From Bombardia bombarda (taxonomy: Eukaryota > Ascomycota > Sordariomycetes > Sordariales > Lasiosphaeriaceae): DNA of 64,000 nucleotides. Both the position numbers and the translations under genes were made by a program. The notes below the pieces were generated by a model. It was not told the DNA's origin, did not search any database, and saw only the letters and a program-made list of their open reading frames with translations. Shown piece after piece: positions 11,548 through 24,493 of the stretch (within the stretch, counting starts at the first letter, position 1; every line of letters starts with the position of its first letter). The DNA is taken from contig JAULSR010000006.1 of NCBI GenBank assembly GCA_030512295.1, positions 1-64,000 of the forward strand. Reading direction: 5' to 3'.

Positions 11548-12322
11548 CTTGCCTGATTGTCAATAGAGGTGAAAGTGACGGTGTCGGAAAAGCTGCAAAT
11601 GGTTGGTTGAGGAGGGAGGCCCGGGGCAATTGGGTGTTAGTGATCTATTGGCGGGGGACATTTCCAAACCTTTGCTGCCTGTTCTTGCCTCGCCCCTCGC
11701 CACTTCCGTCCAGATATCGAGGCAGGCTCGACCGAGGCGGGGTGTCGATCATATGTCTTGCACTTTGCTCCACTTTGCTCCACTTCCCGTAAAACACAAG
11801 TCTCAGCAAAGTGCAAGCCAGATTATCGACAATTCTGCAATACATAAGGTAGTGTATTTTGGGGTAAGACAGAGCGTGCAGGTGCCCGCCGTGCAGATAT
11901 ATTGATACGGATTTGCATTGCTATTGGATGAATGGTGAGCACACCCACGCAAATCTCACGAACACTCCTAAACAGGAATGCTAATGCAGAGCCTCGGGAG
12001 CTGAAACAATGACCACCCCGAGAGACCCTCGTAGTTGAACAATGATTTGTGACTACGTGGACTGGAGCTCCAGGCAACTTGTGCTTTCCTCAGCCTTCTC
12101 CTTCGCGTCGGCGCGAAAGTATCAAGAGCGGGGAATGCTCCCAGAACTTTCCCATCATCCGCGCTTAACTGTCTCAAAAAATCAATCGAATACCCCATTT
12201 AACAACTATCTTGACATCAACTTTCCTGCTCGCAACGGACCTATCCGCAGCAATCAGTCAACGGCTATCTTTCTTTGCATCCATCCCCGAATCCACGTTT
12301 CTGCCCTGGGTTCGACGCAGCA
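11548..12322. other. Divergent intergenic region
   Basis: Promoter region between the F-box gene (minus) and the ankyrin/CorA-like gene (plus). No coding sequence supported. A 12-bp direct duplication (CACTTTGCTC CA) occurs near 11760-11785. Confidence 0.55.
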
Positions 12323-15300
12323 ATGACTGGCCTGCAGCAGCCGACACAGGATCCTAACCCTGATGGTGGTCCACAGAGGCAACAAGAGCAGCCGGTGCAG
12401 GAGCAAAAGGCAAGTGCTCAGTCAAAGTGGGAGTTGGATTCGGACTTCTGGATGGCTTGCTTCAAAGGCGACATCCTCGAAGTGCAAATACTGCTTAACC
12501 GGGGCGCAGACATCAATACGGAGCGGATTTACTACGAAAGTAAGGAAGATTCTAGGTCTGTCATATGGGCCAACTCATGGGGTGAGCGAGTGGTATGGCT
12601 GTTGAAAGAAGCGAAGCGCCGCGACAATAACGATGATCGCTGGGACAAGGAACAAATGAAGGGCCTCATAAAGTCACAAAATATTGCTTCCCACCGACGA
12701 GTATCGAAATTGGGAGGTTGTTGCTCATTCACGGGGCAGATATCTCCTTGCAAGATGGTGAAGGTTAGCTAAGCGATTACCCTGTCTCCTTTTCCTTCTC
12801 ACGTTGCCCTCCTATGCGCCAATTACCTGAAATTCCTGACCACTGACCCATTCTATTGAAGGTAACACGCCTTTACACACATCTATAGTAACTGGTCATT
12901 GTGACCTTGGCATGATGAAACTTTTACTTGCTTGGGGGCGCCATGCTAGACGGACCTACAAACCATGAGGGAAAAACCGCTCTTCAGTGCGTACCGGCTA
13001 TTCGACATGACGTCAAAGAGGCTATCAGTCACGCTGTCAAGAAGGAGTCACAAGATCACTTTAAAGGCCCGTCAGTGACACTCACACGGTCATTTAATCA
13101 TGGTAAAGCATGTGAAAAGTTTTTTATTGACTTCAGATTCTGCCACAACCCTGAGAATGGAGATGTTAAGACTGGATCCTTCAGAAGGTCTGTTTACGAT
13201 ATCATCTACTCCCCGGGGAGTCAAGATCAGAAACTTGGCGAGTTTCAAAGACACGAGAGAGCCTTTTTCAACTTCACACGCCTGAACGGTTCCCAGCCTA
13301 GGCTTAAAGATACTTGGAGATGGGTTCATATTCCAAGTAATAATGTCCGTACACCCTAGCGAACCGATGGATGAGGCCTACGCTAATCGTCTACCAAATC
13401 AGATGACATGGATCATTGTATGGCCCAGTTCACGAAACAAGCGACGAATCGCCCATACTAAGTAAAGCTCACAGGATCTAATCAAAGTACTGTACCAGTC
13501 AGAGGAGGATAGATGGTACATGAGGAAGTTTATAGAAGATAATATGTGGGCTAGGCGTGAAGGACATAGCAAGGCATATCACCGTATTCCGCATGTTCGT
13601 ACTACCTTGAACCGTGGGCCCGTCTCCCCTCAACCTAACTTTTCAACGACAGGCCGAAGGGTACTCGCGCCCAGAATCACCGACTGCTTCATCAAGACAG
13701 GTCTCTCTCGTGGTAAGCACCGTATCAAGTCACCATATATGTCAATCCTCTGATTTAGGTAGGTCCCCTATATCGATTTCGAGTCGGAACAGTATTTGAA
13801 CCGCACGACTACAGATCCTGAAACGTTGGATAGATCATATTACCAAGGCTTGGACCAGGAGAACCTTGCTAAGCGCGATATAGATCAAGTAGTATTCAAG
13901 TGGTTCAAGAGTCTCCAGAATGGCAACGTGGACGTCGACAGGGATAGTGGAACTGAGCACCAGGATATGCGACCCAAGCTGCTCATGGTGCATCAACTTT
14001 GGCTCTGGAAGCTTGACGAGCGTCAGTACCTACCTATCCAGCACAAGACATCAAAAGACAAATCCTCTGATAGTCGCATAGGAACCATTATCACAGCCTT
14101 ACCGCAAAGATGGCATGACGGCTCAGAAGACACACTCTTCGACATGATCCTTTCATCTCTGACGAGCGGGGAGTGTAAGAGCCCAGATTCACTTATTCAT
14201 CACGTATTGCTTCAGTGTCTCAAGTTTCCGGATGAGTTCTACCACGCAGGGGTTCATCATCACATACTGGACATATTTCAAAGTTGGATTGCGTCTCAAG
14301 TAAGCTTGCCCTGAGGTAGTTTCAGACTGAAGAGAACCATTATACTGACGCAATAGCATAGACAAACTCAGAAGTTCTGCTTTTTCAAGACTTCCGCAGA
14401 TTCCTCAAAAAGTCCAATTCTGCGAGTGCCCAAAGTTCTCACGATGACAACGACAATGCCCTCTCAATTGAGCAAGAAATCAGCATCATCTACGAGGTGA
14501 AAGACATCTTGGAAGAATTGTTCATTCTACGACAGCTATTCTCGAAACAAAAGGAGCTCGTGGAAAGCTTCTACCGCATTTCTCCTTCTGTATTAGGCGA
14601 TATTGTGCGCCGGTCCCGCATCGATGCCTTTATCGACGGGACCAAGAGACTGGAAGAGATGGCAAAGAGAACTCTGGATAGTGTACGTACGGACATCATA
14701 TTTGACGATACGCATCGTGCTGGACTTACTGACGAAATATCCAAAGCTCGACTACCTCGTCTCGATGAAGCAAACACAGAGCTCTCTCAATGAGACTAAG
14801 CTGGCTTACAAGCAGGCAGATGTGGCTAATCTTGAAGCAAAGAAGTCCCGAAAGCTCAATAATTACATCATGCTGTTCACGATCGTCACAGTAGCGTTTG
14901 TAAGTCTTCAACCCCATTTCAGTATTCCGTGTCATCGAACGTCAGTTTCTGAGTATTCTAGACGCCTTTGTCTTTCATGACCAGCCTATTCGCCCTGACT
15001 ATTAGCGAGTTTCCACATAACGATGATGGCGAAGCAAGATACACCTCCTCATGGATCACAAGCCGCTTGTGTGAGTACCTACTAGATTTTCTATCCACTT
15101 CACTAATGGCCCAGTATTCAATGCTGGTCAAGCTAGATGTTCAATACCCAATGATTAACAATTGCGTCGTCACTAGTCGCCGGGGAACTCGCCAGTTTGC
15201 TTGTCATCATGGCAGGTTTTTTCCTTCTACGGAACAGCAAACAACGTTCGGAAGAAAAGGATTTGAACTCGATGGTGAACGAATCCCATACTAGCACCTT

Positions 15301-15451
15301 GGCTGTCGACGGTGGAAAAGATGGCTGGAGGATACAATCCCCGATATCAAAATTATCGGGCTTTGGACCCTCACCGTCACGTCGTCACAGCAGACTGATT
15401 GCCCCGGAGGTTGAGTTGGAACGGGGTACAGTCCAGTCGCAGGGGCGTTGA
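12323..15451 (+). CDS. Ankyrin-repeat protein with CorA-like membrane domain; one-base frame break in a G run
   Basis: Eleven exons fit: 12323-12581, 12650-12763, 12862-13344, 13403-13417, 13475-13594, 13653-13712, 13763-14299, 14362-14682, 14747-14899, 14962-15070 and 15177-15451. The sum is 2,446 bp, one more than 815 codons. The extra base fits the G5 run at 12934-12938, where KLLLAWG must pass to DGPTNHEGKTALQ in the next frame. Ankyrin repeats fill the first third (ACFKGDILEVQILLNRGADI; RLLLIHGADISLQ). The C-terminus has two membrane segments, the first with TPLSFMTSLFAL and the second around LASLLVIMAGFFLL, as in fungal CorA/ZntB-like proteins. The GMN signature of true Mg channels is not evident, so transport is unproven. 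The 12582-12649 intron has a weak acceptor. Exon 4 is only 15 nt. Confidence 0.7.
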
Positions 15452-16319
15452 GTACCGTCACTGCGAACTAGCGAGTCTGATAATGCGAAGCGAGTCGCTG
15501 GTTTGTAATATTCACTGAACATGGAGATTCTCAGAGAAGGGAGTCGATGGACCGATAAGAGTTGATAAGATGGCTGTGCGCGGTGCCATTTTACGGATTT
15601 TGTAATGACCTTTATGATACCCACTGATTTCTGCCTTATGTCGTTAGCAGTGGTGCTGCCTATCCATCTATTCTGTCTTCATCACGATCGCCTCAATATT
15701 ATGATAAACGTTGAACGCAACCACGGCTTACACAATACCAGCTATACGTGTAGTGTACAAAAAGGAAAGATCAGCTCGGTTATCACCACTGCCGCCAAAA
15801 ACCACAATACTGTGCTGAATGCCTCAATCTTTTGGCATAACCAAGCTTTGACAAAGTTGCCTTTCTTTCGGTTGCGAAGCTCTGGTTACATGGTCATGGC
15901 CGGGGGCACAGCATTGTGCAGGGGAGTACAAAGAACTGCCTCCAAAGTGTCATGTCACGACTAGATCTAAGGCTCGGTTATGGATGATCGATTGCGTGTC
16001 GGGCGCACCGATGGCGACATTTTGGAGGGGCACAGTGCTGTCAAATAACATTTCAAGGTGGGTGACATCTTCCCCGCCATGTAGTATGCCATACGTAGCT
16101 CATCATTCGCAGCGCCATGGCGCGAGATCACGAGATGCGATTCTGGGCATTTGAGTTTCACCACTGTCGTGTTTCCAGTTTCAAGCCCAAAGGCAGGCCG
16201 CCGGTATATAAGACACCGGGTTGACAAGATTGTCTTACTCAAGAACATAAAATCATTTGCAATACTCAAACAGGGTCATTAAAACTACCCACCTACCTAT
16301 CTATCTACGGCAGGACAAC
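15452..16319. other. Intergenic region
   Basis: No supported gene. A minus-strand ORF of about 100 codons at 15967-16269 overlaps the promoter of the dioxygenase gene and shows no domain. Confidence 0.5.
16205..16212 (+). promoter_or_regulatory. Probable TATA box of the TauD-like gene
   Basis: TATATAAG lies about 115 bp upstream of the ATG at 16320, with no intervening ATG in frame. Motif and spacing only. Confidence 0.45.
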
Positions 16320-17732
16320 ATGGCAACTGCAGCAGTCCAGCGTCCCTTCGCTTCTGGCCCACCAGGGCAGCCAGATATTGGGTATGCCCCGGACCACGAC
16401 AATTACCTTGCTAGGATCAGGCGAAGGCAAGAGACAGAAAAGCTGGATAAGTCGCTTCCTCCAGGGTTTCCTCAAAAGCTGGAATCCGAGCTTGTTTGGG
16501 ATGGCAATAATCTCGAAGAAACGTATGACTGGAACTACAAGCTCACTGAGGAGGATCTTGAGGAGGTCGAATCAGCGCTGGCGCACTTTCAGAGTGAGCG
16601 CAACTGATTCATCGTCTTGATAATTCTTTCTGTCAAGCTGACATGCAGCAGGTCTGAACAAGCGGTTGGGAGACATTACCCAAGAGACTTTTCCCCTTCC
16701 TAAGCTGCACGATACTCTCCGAGAAATCTCGAGAGAGATCCACACAGGCCACGGCTTCAAGGTCGTCCGCGGCGTGCCGGTCACCAAGCATACCCGCGAA
16801 GAGAACGTCATCATCTACGCGGGCATATCGTCGCATATTGCCCCCATCAGAGGCCGCCAGGACCATCAACACGAAGGACAGCCGGCCGACGTGGTCCTTG
16901 CTCACATCAAGGACCTCACCACCACCGTGGACGCCAGCAACATCGGAGCACCGTCATACACCGCCGACAAGCAGGTGTTCCATACCGACTCAGGGGACAT
17001 CGTTGCACTTTTTGCCCTGGGAGAGGCTGCTGAGGGTGGCCAGAGCTACTTGTCCAGCAGCTGGAAGGTGTATAACGAGCTCGCAGCGACGAGACCCGAC
17101 TTGATCAGGACACTTGCCGAGCCGTGGGCGGTTGACGAGTAAGCCTTCTATTTAGCTGAGAAAAAAAAGGAAAGCAGCTGACAACAGACCGTTACAGATT
17201 CGGAAAACTGGGGAAACTGTACACTCAAAGACCACTGCTGCACCACCAGCCTGCGACGGAGACTGATCCCGAGCGGTTGATCATCCAGTATGCCCGTCGC
17301 AGCTTCACCGGGTACTGGGGCCTGCCTCGCTCGTCCAACATCCCAGCCATCACCGAAGGCCAAGCTGAGGCCCTGGACGCGCTGCACTTCACCGCGGAGA
17401 AGTACGCAGCATCCCTCGGCTTTCACCAGGGAGATATCCAGTATGTGAACAACCTCAGCATCTTCCACGCCCGCGGTGGGTTCAAGGATAGTGCGGAGAA
17501 ACAGTGAGTCCATTCCAGCCCTATTGACTCTAAGACAAAGATGTGCGTGCTGATGTGCATGCACAGGCGCCATCTCGTCCGGCTTTGGCTGCGCGATCCT
17601 GAGCTCGCATGGAAGACGCCAGATGCCTTGCAGGAACGATGGGATCGAGTGTACAAAGACGTGACAGCTGAGAGGTCGGTATTTCCGCTCGAGGCCAAGA
17701 TCAGGAGCGCTGGCAAAGGCGATACATCGTAA
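16320..17732 (+). CDS. TauD/TfdA-family Fe(II)/2-oxoglutarate dioxygenase
   Basis: Predicted 410-residue enzyme in four exons: 16320-16593, 16652-17138, 17198-17503 and 17567-17732 (introns 58, 59 and 63 bp, all closing in phase). The iron-binding facial triad is visible: HTDSGD supplies the His and Asp, and IFHARGGF the distal His. The downstream RHLVRLWLRD supplies the Arg that normally binds the 2-oxoglutarate carboxylate. The N-terminal LVWDGNNL segment and the HGFKVVRGVP strand are usual in fungal TauD-like oxygenases. These enzymes hydroxylate or desaturate small molecules. In fungi they serve taurine/sulfonate use or secondary metabolism, and the substrate cannot be told here. No taurine-specific neighbours are present. 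The gene looks intact. Confidence 0.88.
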
Positions 17733-20292
17733 AGACCAACAACCTGAAATTACTAAACGCCAAGTCCAGCATATTCCTGATTTGGATGGAAGGTGGAGCT
17801 AGCTATTGACAGGAAAGAAGCTAGAGAAAGATGAATATGGGCAATGATGCAATTATACCTACAAACTACGATTCACCTACTGGTAATCCTTCAGGGACCT
17901 GAGACTCCCCGTGTCTGGTCTGTATGCTGTGCAAATATCAACATCTTTGTGCAGCCTGCATTCGGCATCCCCGTGTAATAATGATGACCCCATTACCAAC
18001 AAAGCCCATGGCACACCACGTTAGTGCGCATGCACGCTTACGCGCCCTGCATGCCTAGCATCTTTGGGGTTCGGTCAAGCGCAATGGCAAAGCCGCGAGC
18101 TAATACCTTTGGAACAAACACGACGAACGTGTTGGATGTCGACTTTGACAAGTTTAATTTGTTTTGGACAATGGCAAATCAAGCCACAATAGCATACCAT
18201 CCAGCATCAAGAACGATTGGGCGACCAAAGGACCGAGAGACTGTTTTGGGGATGAAGGTCCCAGAAACGGGCAATTTGCCGTGACGAACGAACGACTGCC
18301 TGCGCTTGGCGGGGATGGCATCTTAATGAAGCAATATGGCGACTGTGTTGTGGTTGAGCTTATCTGGGCCGGCACAGGCATGTCGAAAAGAAAAAAAAAA
18401 AAAGACCCCGCAGCCTCGAATAATCATTACCGCCGATGGAAACATGGCCAGACCCTACCGGGATTGTGTTTGGGGCAGGTGGCATTGAGTCGCCATACCA
18501 AGCCTAGGCATGCGACATAGAATATCTGATATCTCTAGAAATATGTACTTCCATTCATGTTTCCATTCATGTTGTAGAGAACTGCTCGATTATATAGGTG
18601 TTGTATGGCTGTGTGAAAAAAAGAAGCACAGTGGAAGAAGAACTGGAGCAAGGCGGGGGCGCAGTAGCGACAACCTAGAATACTGTGTAAATGGCAAAAT
18701 CCGGGAATATCCGCACTGTGGTGTCTGGAAGCTGCCGGCTCTGCACGGATACAACTACCCTACCAAAAAAGGTCAACGATCACCGCCTGATGTTGTTACC
18801 TCCTTGGGCGGCCGCCTGCAAGGGAACATCGCCAACCCCCACGAAGCCTGATGGGAAACACATGCAACGCTCTCATTACAAGGGTGAACAACACACGTTG
18901 CTGATGATGCAACGAAGGAACATCTTGCTTAAGACACTGAATCTTTTGCTAATAGTGCACACAGTTTAAAACGTAAACCAGAACAGAAAGCAGAAAGCAG
19001 AAAGCAGAAAGCAGAAAGCAGAAAGCAGACATCGACGGCGATGAGGACGAGCCAATGACAACCCGGATTCCCCCACATTTTGTGCTTCCCGCCATCCGCC
19101 ATCCGCCATGTATATGATGCAGCAATATAACACACCCCCTGCCCCGAATGCCGTGATGTCTCACCGACAGGGAAAATGCGATGGCGTTATCGCTGCCGTG
19201 TATGAGCCAAACCCCCTCCTGGGCCTATAGCCGTCAAAGTTCCCTTATCTTGCCCTGTTCAAGCAGACAAGGGACGAGACTGGACATGATCAACCCTGCT
19301 GCTGTTGTAATAAAAATGCTGCATAGGGTACCACGTACATTACCGAGCCAAGAAATCGACAAATGAACGATACCGTCGCACCGAAGCGCGCTCATCGAGC
19401 AGCAGGGTTGCTACGTCAGTCTCATGATCGTCTTCCAGATCTGGACTGATGCGCAATACAGCAGTACTCACAGTACTGAATGAACATCGCCAAATATCGC
19501 AAGGCATTTCACATACTGCGGATGGCACGATGAGCAAAACGGGCCGTTTTCTTTGTGCATGGCAGCGCCCAAGCTCCAGGATGCACCACCCGAAGCACCG
19601 ACCGCACCGCACAGCACAGCACCCCCAATCGCTACACAAGCTTCAACAGCAGCAGCAGCAGCAGCTCTGCATGGATTGACACACGCTTGGTTGCATTGAT
19701 TCACGCCACCACACCACAGTCTCTCGACAGGGGCGCTGTATGCGCAGCAAATGTGGTCTGTGGTCTGGGGTCTGGGGAATACATGGACTGACTTGGCTAG
19801 GAGCGCGAACCCTGTCACCCGCGCGTGAGGTATAAGCGGGAAGCTTGAAAAACCAAATAGAAAATGATATAAGTCTGATAGAATGCTCGGCGGGGAAACA
19901 TTGCAGATCGCCTGCCTGCCTACCTACCTACCTACCTACCTGTTTGCTGCACTCCTACCTTACTTACCTTGCCTCGAGCTTGCTTGCCTTGTCTCTGTCG
20001 TCCCACCTCGGCTTTACCGTAGCGTGCGAGTGCGTGTGAGCCGTACGTGTCTCACTCTATCCGTCTGTCTCTGAGACCTGCGGGGTTGTGTGTGTTGATC
20101 GACAACAGCCTGGAACCAACAGGTCAGTACCCGGCCCTCATAAAGCTCTTCGTCCTCCCGACGTCGGGACATGCATGTTAACGGACCCGCTCGCGCGCCA
20201 ACAGCTCCCGACCTCAGACGCAACCTTCATAGCTACATCTATCCATCCCCACCTGCCGGTACCGAAAGGTCACCTTACCCAGCCAGCCAGCC
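17733..20292. other. 2.5-kb gene-free region
   Basis: No convincing gene on either strand. Contains an A13 run (18391-18403), a CAG run (about 19641-19660), TACC/TGCC microsatellites (19911-19942), and near 20285 the CCAGC-rich leader of the permease. Unusually long for this window; it could be regulatory or host an unannotated non-coding RNA. Confidence 0.5.
18984..19025. repeat. 7-bp tandem repeat, six copies
   Basis: Six copies of CAGAAAG in direct tandem array within the non-coding region. Confidence 0.9.
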
Positions 20293-22715
20293 ATGTCGTC
20301 GTCGTTCAACTGGCGGCGGCCGTTCCGGCGAGAAGCCGGCGGCGAAGTAGACGCCCAACAAGGCGCCGACATCTCAGACACCGCCTCGGCCACGGTATCA
20401 GACGGCACCCTGCAGTACACGCTCGAAAAGGGCGGCAATGACTCGCTGCCGTCGTACCAGGAAGCCTCGGGCGCGCCGGTCGAGCGAGACTCGCCGCTGG
20501 GCTACCAGGTCGGCTCCATCACCATCATCTTCCTCAACGTGAGCAAGATGATCGGCACAGGCGTATACTCGACTCGTGAGCAGCACCCATACTCTCCTCC
20601 GCGTCCTCCGTTTTCCTTGCTCGGGGCCCTAGTCGGCTGGTGTTGACACCTTCCCACATACAGCCTCGGCAATTCTCAAGGGAACTGGCTCGGTCGGCCT
20701 GTCCATGATCTACTGGACCATCGGCTTCATCGTCTCCATTGCCAGCTTGTCCGTCTACCTCGAGTTCGCCTCCTACTTCCCCAACCGATCCGGGTCCGAG
20801 GTCGTCTACCTCGAGCAGGCATATCCGCGACCGAGGTGGCTGTTCCCGACGGCCTTCGCCTTCCAGTCGGTCGCGCTGTCGTTCAGCAGCGCCAATGCCA
20901 TTGGTGAGAGACGCTCGCGACCCCTCAATTGATTGGCCTTTGGTTGACGTACTGACAACCAACTCGGAAACACAGTGCTCGCGCAATATCTGTTCCGAAT
21001 CAACGGCCACCAACCAACACCATGGGAGCTCAAGGGTGTAGCTGTGGCCGGGTACACGGTTGCCGTGCTGCGTAAACATTCCCCTTCCTCCAGTCGCCAT
21101 CCCGCTTTTCGGATTGTACTAACGCCGGTGCTTCAACAACACAGTCGTCGCATTCAACACCAAGCTCTCGTACTGGTTCTCCAACGGCATCGGCATCGTC
21201 AAGCTTCTCACGCTCATCTTCATCGCCATCACCGGCCTGGTCGTGCTCGGCGGCAATGTGTCGCGCGTGCCTGACCCCAAGGCCAACTTTGTCAACTCAT
21301 TCGAGGGCACCGCCACGGCTTATGGCCTGACAAACGCCATGTACCGCATCATCTTTTCGTATGCTGGGTTTGAGAACGCCTTCAACGTCGTCAACGAGGT
21401 CAAGGTAAGCAAGCCCACTTGGACGTCAGCAGCACCACGCAGGAGAACGCAGCCAGGCGCAACGTGCCTTGGGCCAATAAAAAAAAAAAAAAAAAAACAA
21501 AAAAAAAAAAAAAAAAAAAAAGAGGATAGATGACTGCAGATAAACTGACACACTCGTGCCAACCACAGAACCCCATCAAGCAACTCAAGCGCAACGGCTT
21601 CGCGGCGCTCATCATCGTCGCCATCCTGTACATCCTCGCCAACATCGCCTACTTCGCCGCCGTGCCCAAGGCCGAGCTCGCCGCAGCGCAGCAGATCGCC
21701 GCTAGCTTGTTCTTCACGCGCGTCTTTGGCTCCAGCAACGCCGTCCGAGGCCTCAACTTCCTCATCGCCCTCAGCTCCTTCGGCAACCTTGTTGCCGTGC
21801 TCCTGGGAACGTCCAGACTCATCCGTGAATGCGGACGGTACGTCGTCTCGCTCTCCCACAAATAACATGAGCAAAACCCCCCAAAACCACAAAACAACGC
21901 GAAACTAACACACCCCACACCCGCCCGCCCGACAACAGACAAGGCGTCCTCCCCTTCCCCCGCTTCTGGGCCTCGACCCGCCCCTTCGGCACCCCGCTCG
22001 GCCCCTACGCCGTGAAATGGGGCCTGACCCTCGTCATGATCCTCGCCCCGCCCGCCGGCGACGCCTTCAACTTCATCACCGACCTGCAGGTCTACCCGTC
22101 CGCCTTCTTCCAGCTCGTCATGGGCGTCGGCCTGTACATTGTGCGCGCCCGGCGCAGGCGCATGGGCCTGCCCCGCGGCGCCTTCCGCGCCTGGGACCCC
22201 ATGGTCATCCTCAACATCCTGCTGAACGTCTACCTCGTCGTGCTGCCGTGGTACCCGCCCGCGGGAGGGGCGTATGCGGGCGATGTGAGCTTCTGGTACG
22301 CCACGTATGTGGTGGCTGGTATCGGCATGTGAGTGGTTGATCGTCTCTCTGTTCTTCATCCTTGAGAACGTAACGCGAAAGCAAGGTTGGAAAAGCTGAC
22401 ACAGACACTTTCACTGCCTCTGATAGCCTCCTCGCCTGCGGCGCCTACTACTTCGCCTGGATCTACATCATCCCCAAGCTGCGCGGCTACCGCATCCGCC
22501 AGGAAGTCCTGCGCTTCGAGGACGGAGCGTCCAGCCACCGGCTCATCAAGGTGCCCGTCGCCGAGCTGGCCGAGTGGGACGCGACCCACGACGCCGTGGG
22601 CCGGACGGTGGGCGAGGGCGCAGAGGTTGGCTCGGCCTCCGACGGGAAACAGGAAAAGCAGCAGGAGGCAGGCGTTGTGGCTGCTGATCCCGAAAAGCGG
22701 AATGCCGGACTATGA
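20293..22715 (+). CDS. Amino-acid permease of the LAT/MUP1-like APC family
   Basis: Seven exons: 20293-20575, 20664-20903, 20976-21071, 21145-21404, 21569-21837, 21939-22328 and 22427-22715. Every junction closes in phase. The N-terminal 70 residues are hydrophilic and cytosolic. The transporter core begins GYQVGSITIIFLNVSKMIGTGV, the APC-fold unwound TM1 (GTGVYSTP). About twelve hydrophobic segments follow, including FSYAGFENAFNVVNEVKNP, the sixth-helix signature of the L-amino-acid-transporter group. The MUP1-type high-affinity methionine permeases of yeasts and moulds have this layout and length. Expected at the plasma membrane importing amino acids; methionine specificity is a family inference. 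The fourth intron (21405-21568) holds two long A runs. The Lys/Glu-rich tail could carry ubiquitination sites for turnover. Confidence 0.88.
21480..21522 (+). repeat. Poly-A double run inside a permease intron
   Basis: Two adenine runs separated by one C, in the intron at 21405-21568. The intron still has a good donor (GTAAGC) and acceptor (ACCACAG). Confidence 0.85.
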
Positions 22716-24493
22716 TGGGTGAAGGGAAGGGGGAAAGACACTCACCGAAGCATTGAGGCAAGGATAGTAAGTTGGTAACAGCCGCTGTGTGTATGTATGG
22801 ACCAGTCTGCCAGGCGGCCAGGCAGCCATCCCACCAACGACACCGGCCCGGTCTGGAAACGCTCTTTTTCAGTTCCCCACATTCACAGGACCAAGAGGAT
22901 CTAGATCTCGGTCGTTTTCAATCGCATCTAGATAGCCTAGTAGACACAGTTCGACGGGAGGCAATAGCGGGATCCCTGCATGAACCTATCGTTCCCATGG
23001 TCAAATATTTGGTAGTGTTAATAAGCGTTAATAGTCTCGCTGGTTCGGCTCTTTGCCAAGAGACGCACGTGAGATGCGTGGGTTACAGTGCACCATCCGG
23101 CAGGCAACCCGTTAGGTAATGCCCTCATCCGTGATTCGCATGTCGTATGCAATGGGATACTGAGGCTGGCGCGTGACAGGTGTAGGCCCTGGCCTGTACA
23201 TGTGGCGAGGTGCGGAGACGTGCAGCAGAAAAAAATACTTCATATCTCGTACGTGTTTTCGCTGGTTCGAGGCGATGGTCCATATCATGTAAGAGAGTTT
23301 GCCTGATGCTCGGTGAATTCACTGAAGGGGACTTGAAAGAACGAAGAGGAGAGGAGCCCTATGCCACGGTAGCATTTCGCAACAATGTATGCTCTCGCCC
23401 AGGGTGGGCAGCGGAAAAAACCCTTTGCACAGGTAGGCAGTGCGTCTAAACTCCTTTAGTAAATCTAGCACTTGCATGTGCATATCTATGCGAAGCTAGT
23501 GTCAAGTGCAGATACAGCATGAATGGGGACCAAATGTGACCGTAGCTACCATAATAGGAGGACGAGGCAAATTTCTGCGCTCACAGGACGGGCAAGACGG
23601 CCAGATTGCCCTCTGATCCGTGATGCCCAAGGCATAGACAGGATGAGGGGGGATGCCACATTTTGATGTCCTGGGCAATATAACTGTGTCGTCATATAGG
23701 TTAATCGCATATCGGACGAATTAAGGACGAGAATTAGACACAAAGAATCGGTGATCTTCCTGCAATGAAACCCTCAGCACACTCCTGTCGCGCAAATGAG
23801 AGTGCAGTCCAAAAAGATGCCGACCCTCTGAGCAAAGTTTCTTGCTGTTTGCCTGTGAATCGGAAGATGTCCTTCGATAAACGCTCTTGTCTGCGATACG
23901 CGCAAAGATAACGCATTGCAGCGGGGACTTTCACTCCCCTTTCGATTGGATGATTGGCTGCCAAGCCGACTGACTACCTTGACCTTTGAACCAAAAAAAA
24001 CATCCGAACCAGAAAACGAGATGGTGAGAACAGTGCCAAGCGATGTGTACATTACCGTCCCCCGCTCTTTAGTGGGGTGATGGCCACAGCCGAGCATACT
24101 CAGACGAGACAAGTTCTCAATCCTCAGCGAGGGGGTTGGAATTGGGGTCCAGCTTAACTGATAGCTGAAATAGTTGACAAGACTGGCTTTACCGGTATCG
24201 GATCGCGTTATACTAGGCCATCGTAGTCGGTGGAGCTAAGCATGCACTGGGAGTTGCAGCGCGGATATTGAACGGTAGCAGCGGCTGGCTGGTTGTGGCT
24301 CAAAACATCCCCCTTTCGTCTGGCCACTCAGTCCTTCCCCTCTTCCCTTGGCTTGCTTTGCATTTGCCACTCCCTGTAAAACAAACAAGAGTCCCATGTG
24401 GTTATGGTCAAGCGGTTCACCTGAGATCAACGACCACGACTTAAATTGCACTAAAGGACCAATTGAGTCCCATCAACCGAATTGAAAGACGAG
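22716..24493. other. 1.8-kb intergenic region
   Basis: Only short ORFs with no domain. AT content rises slightly near 23,450-23,750. Probably the permease 3' UTR and the promoter of the MFS gene. Confidence 0.5.

Noticed and set aside
15967..16269. 100-codon minus ORF before the TauD-like gene
   Set aside because: Overlaps the TATA box and leader of the dioxygenase gene; no domain.
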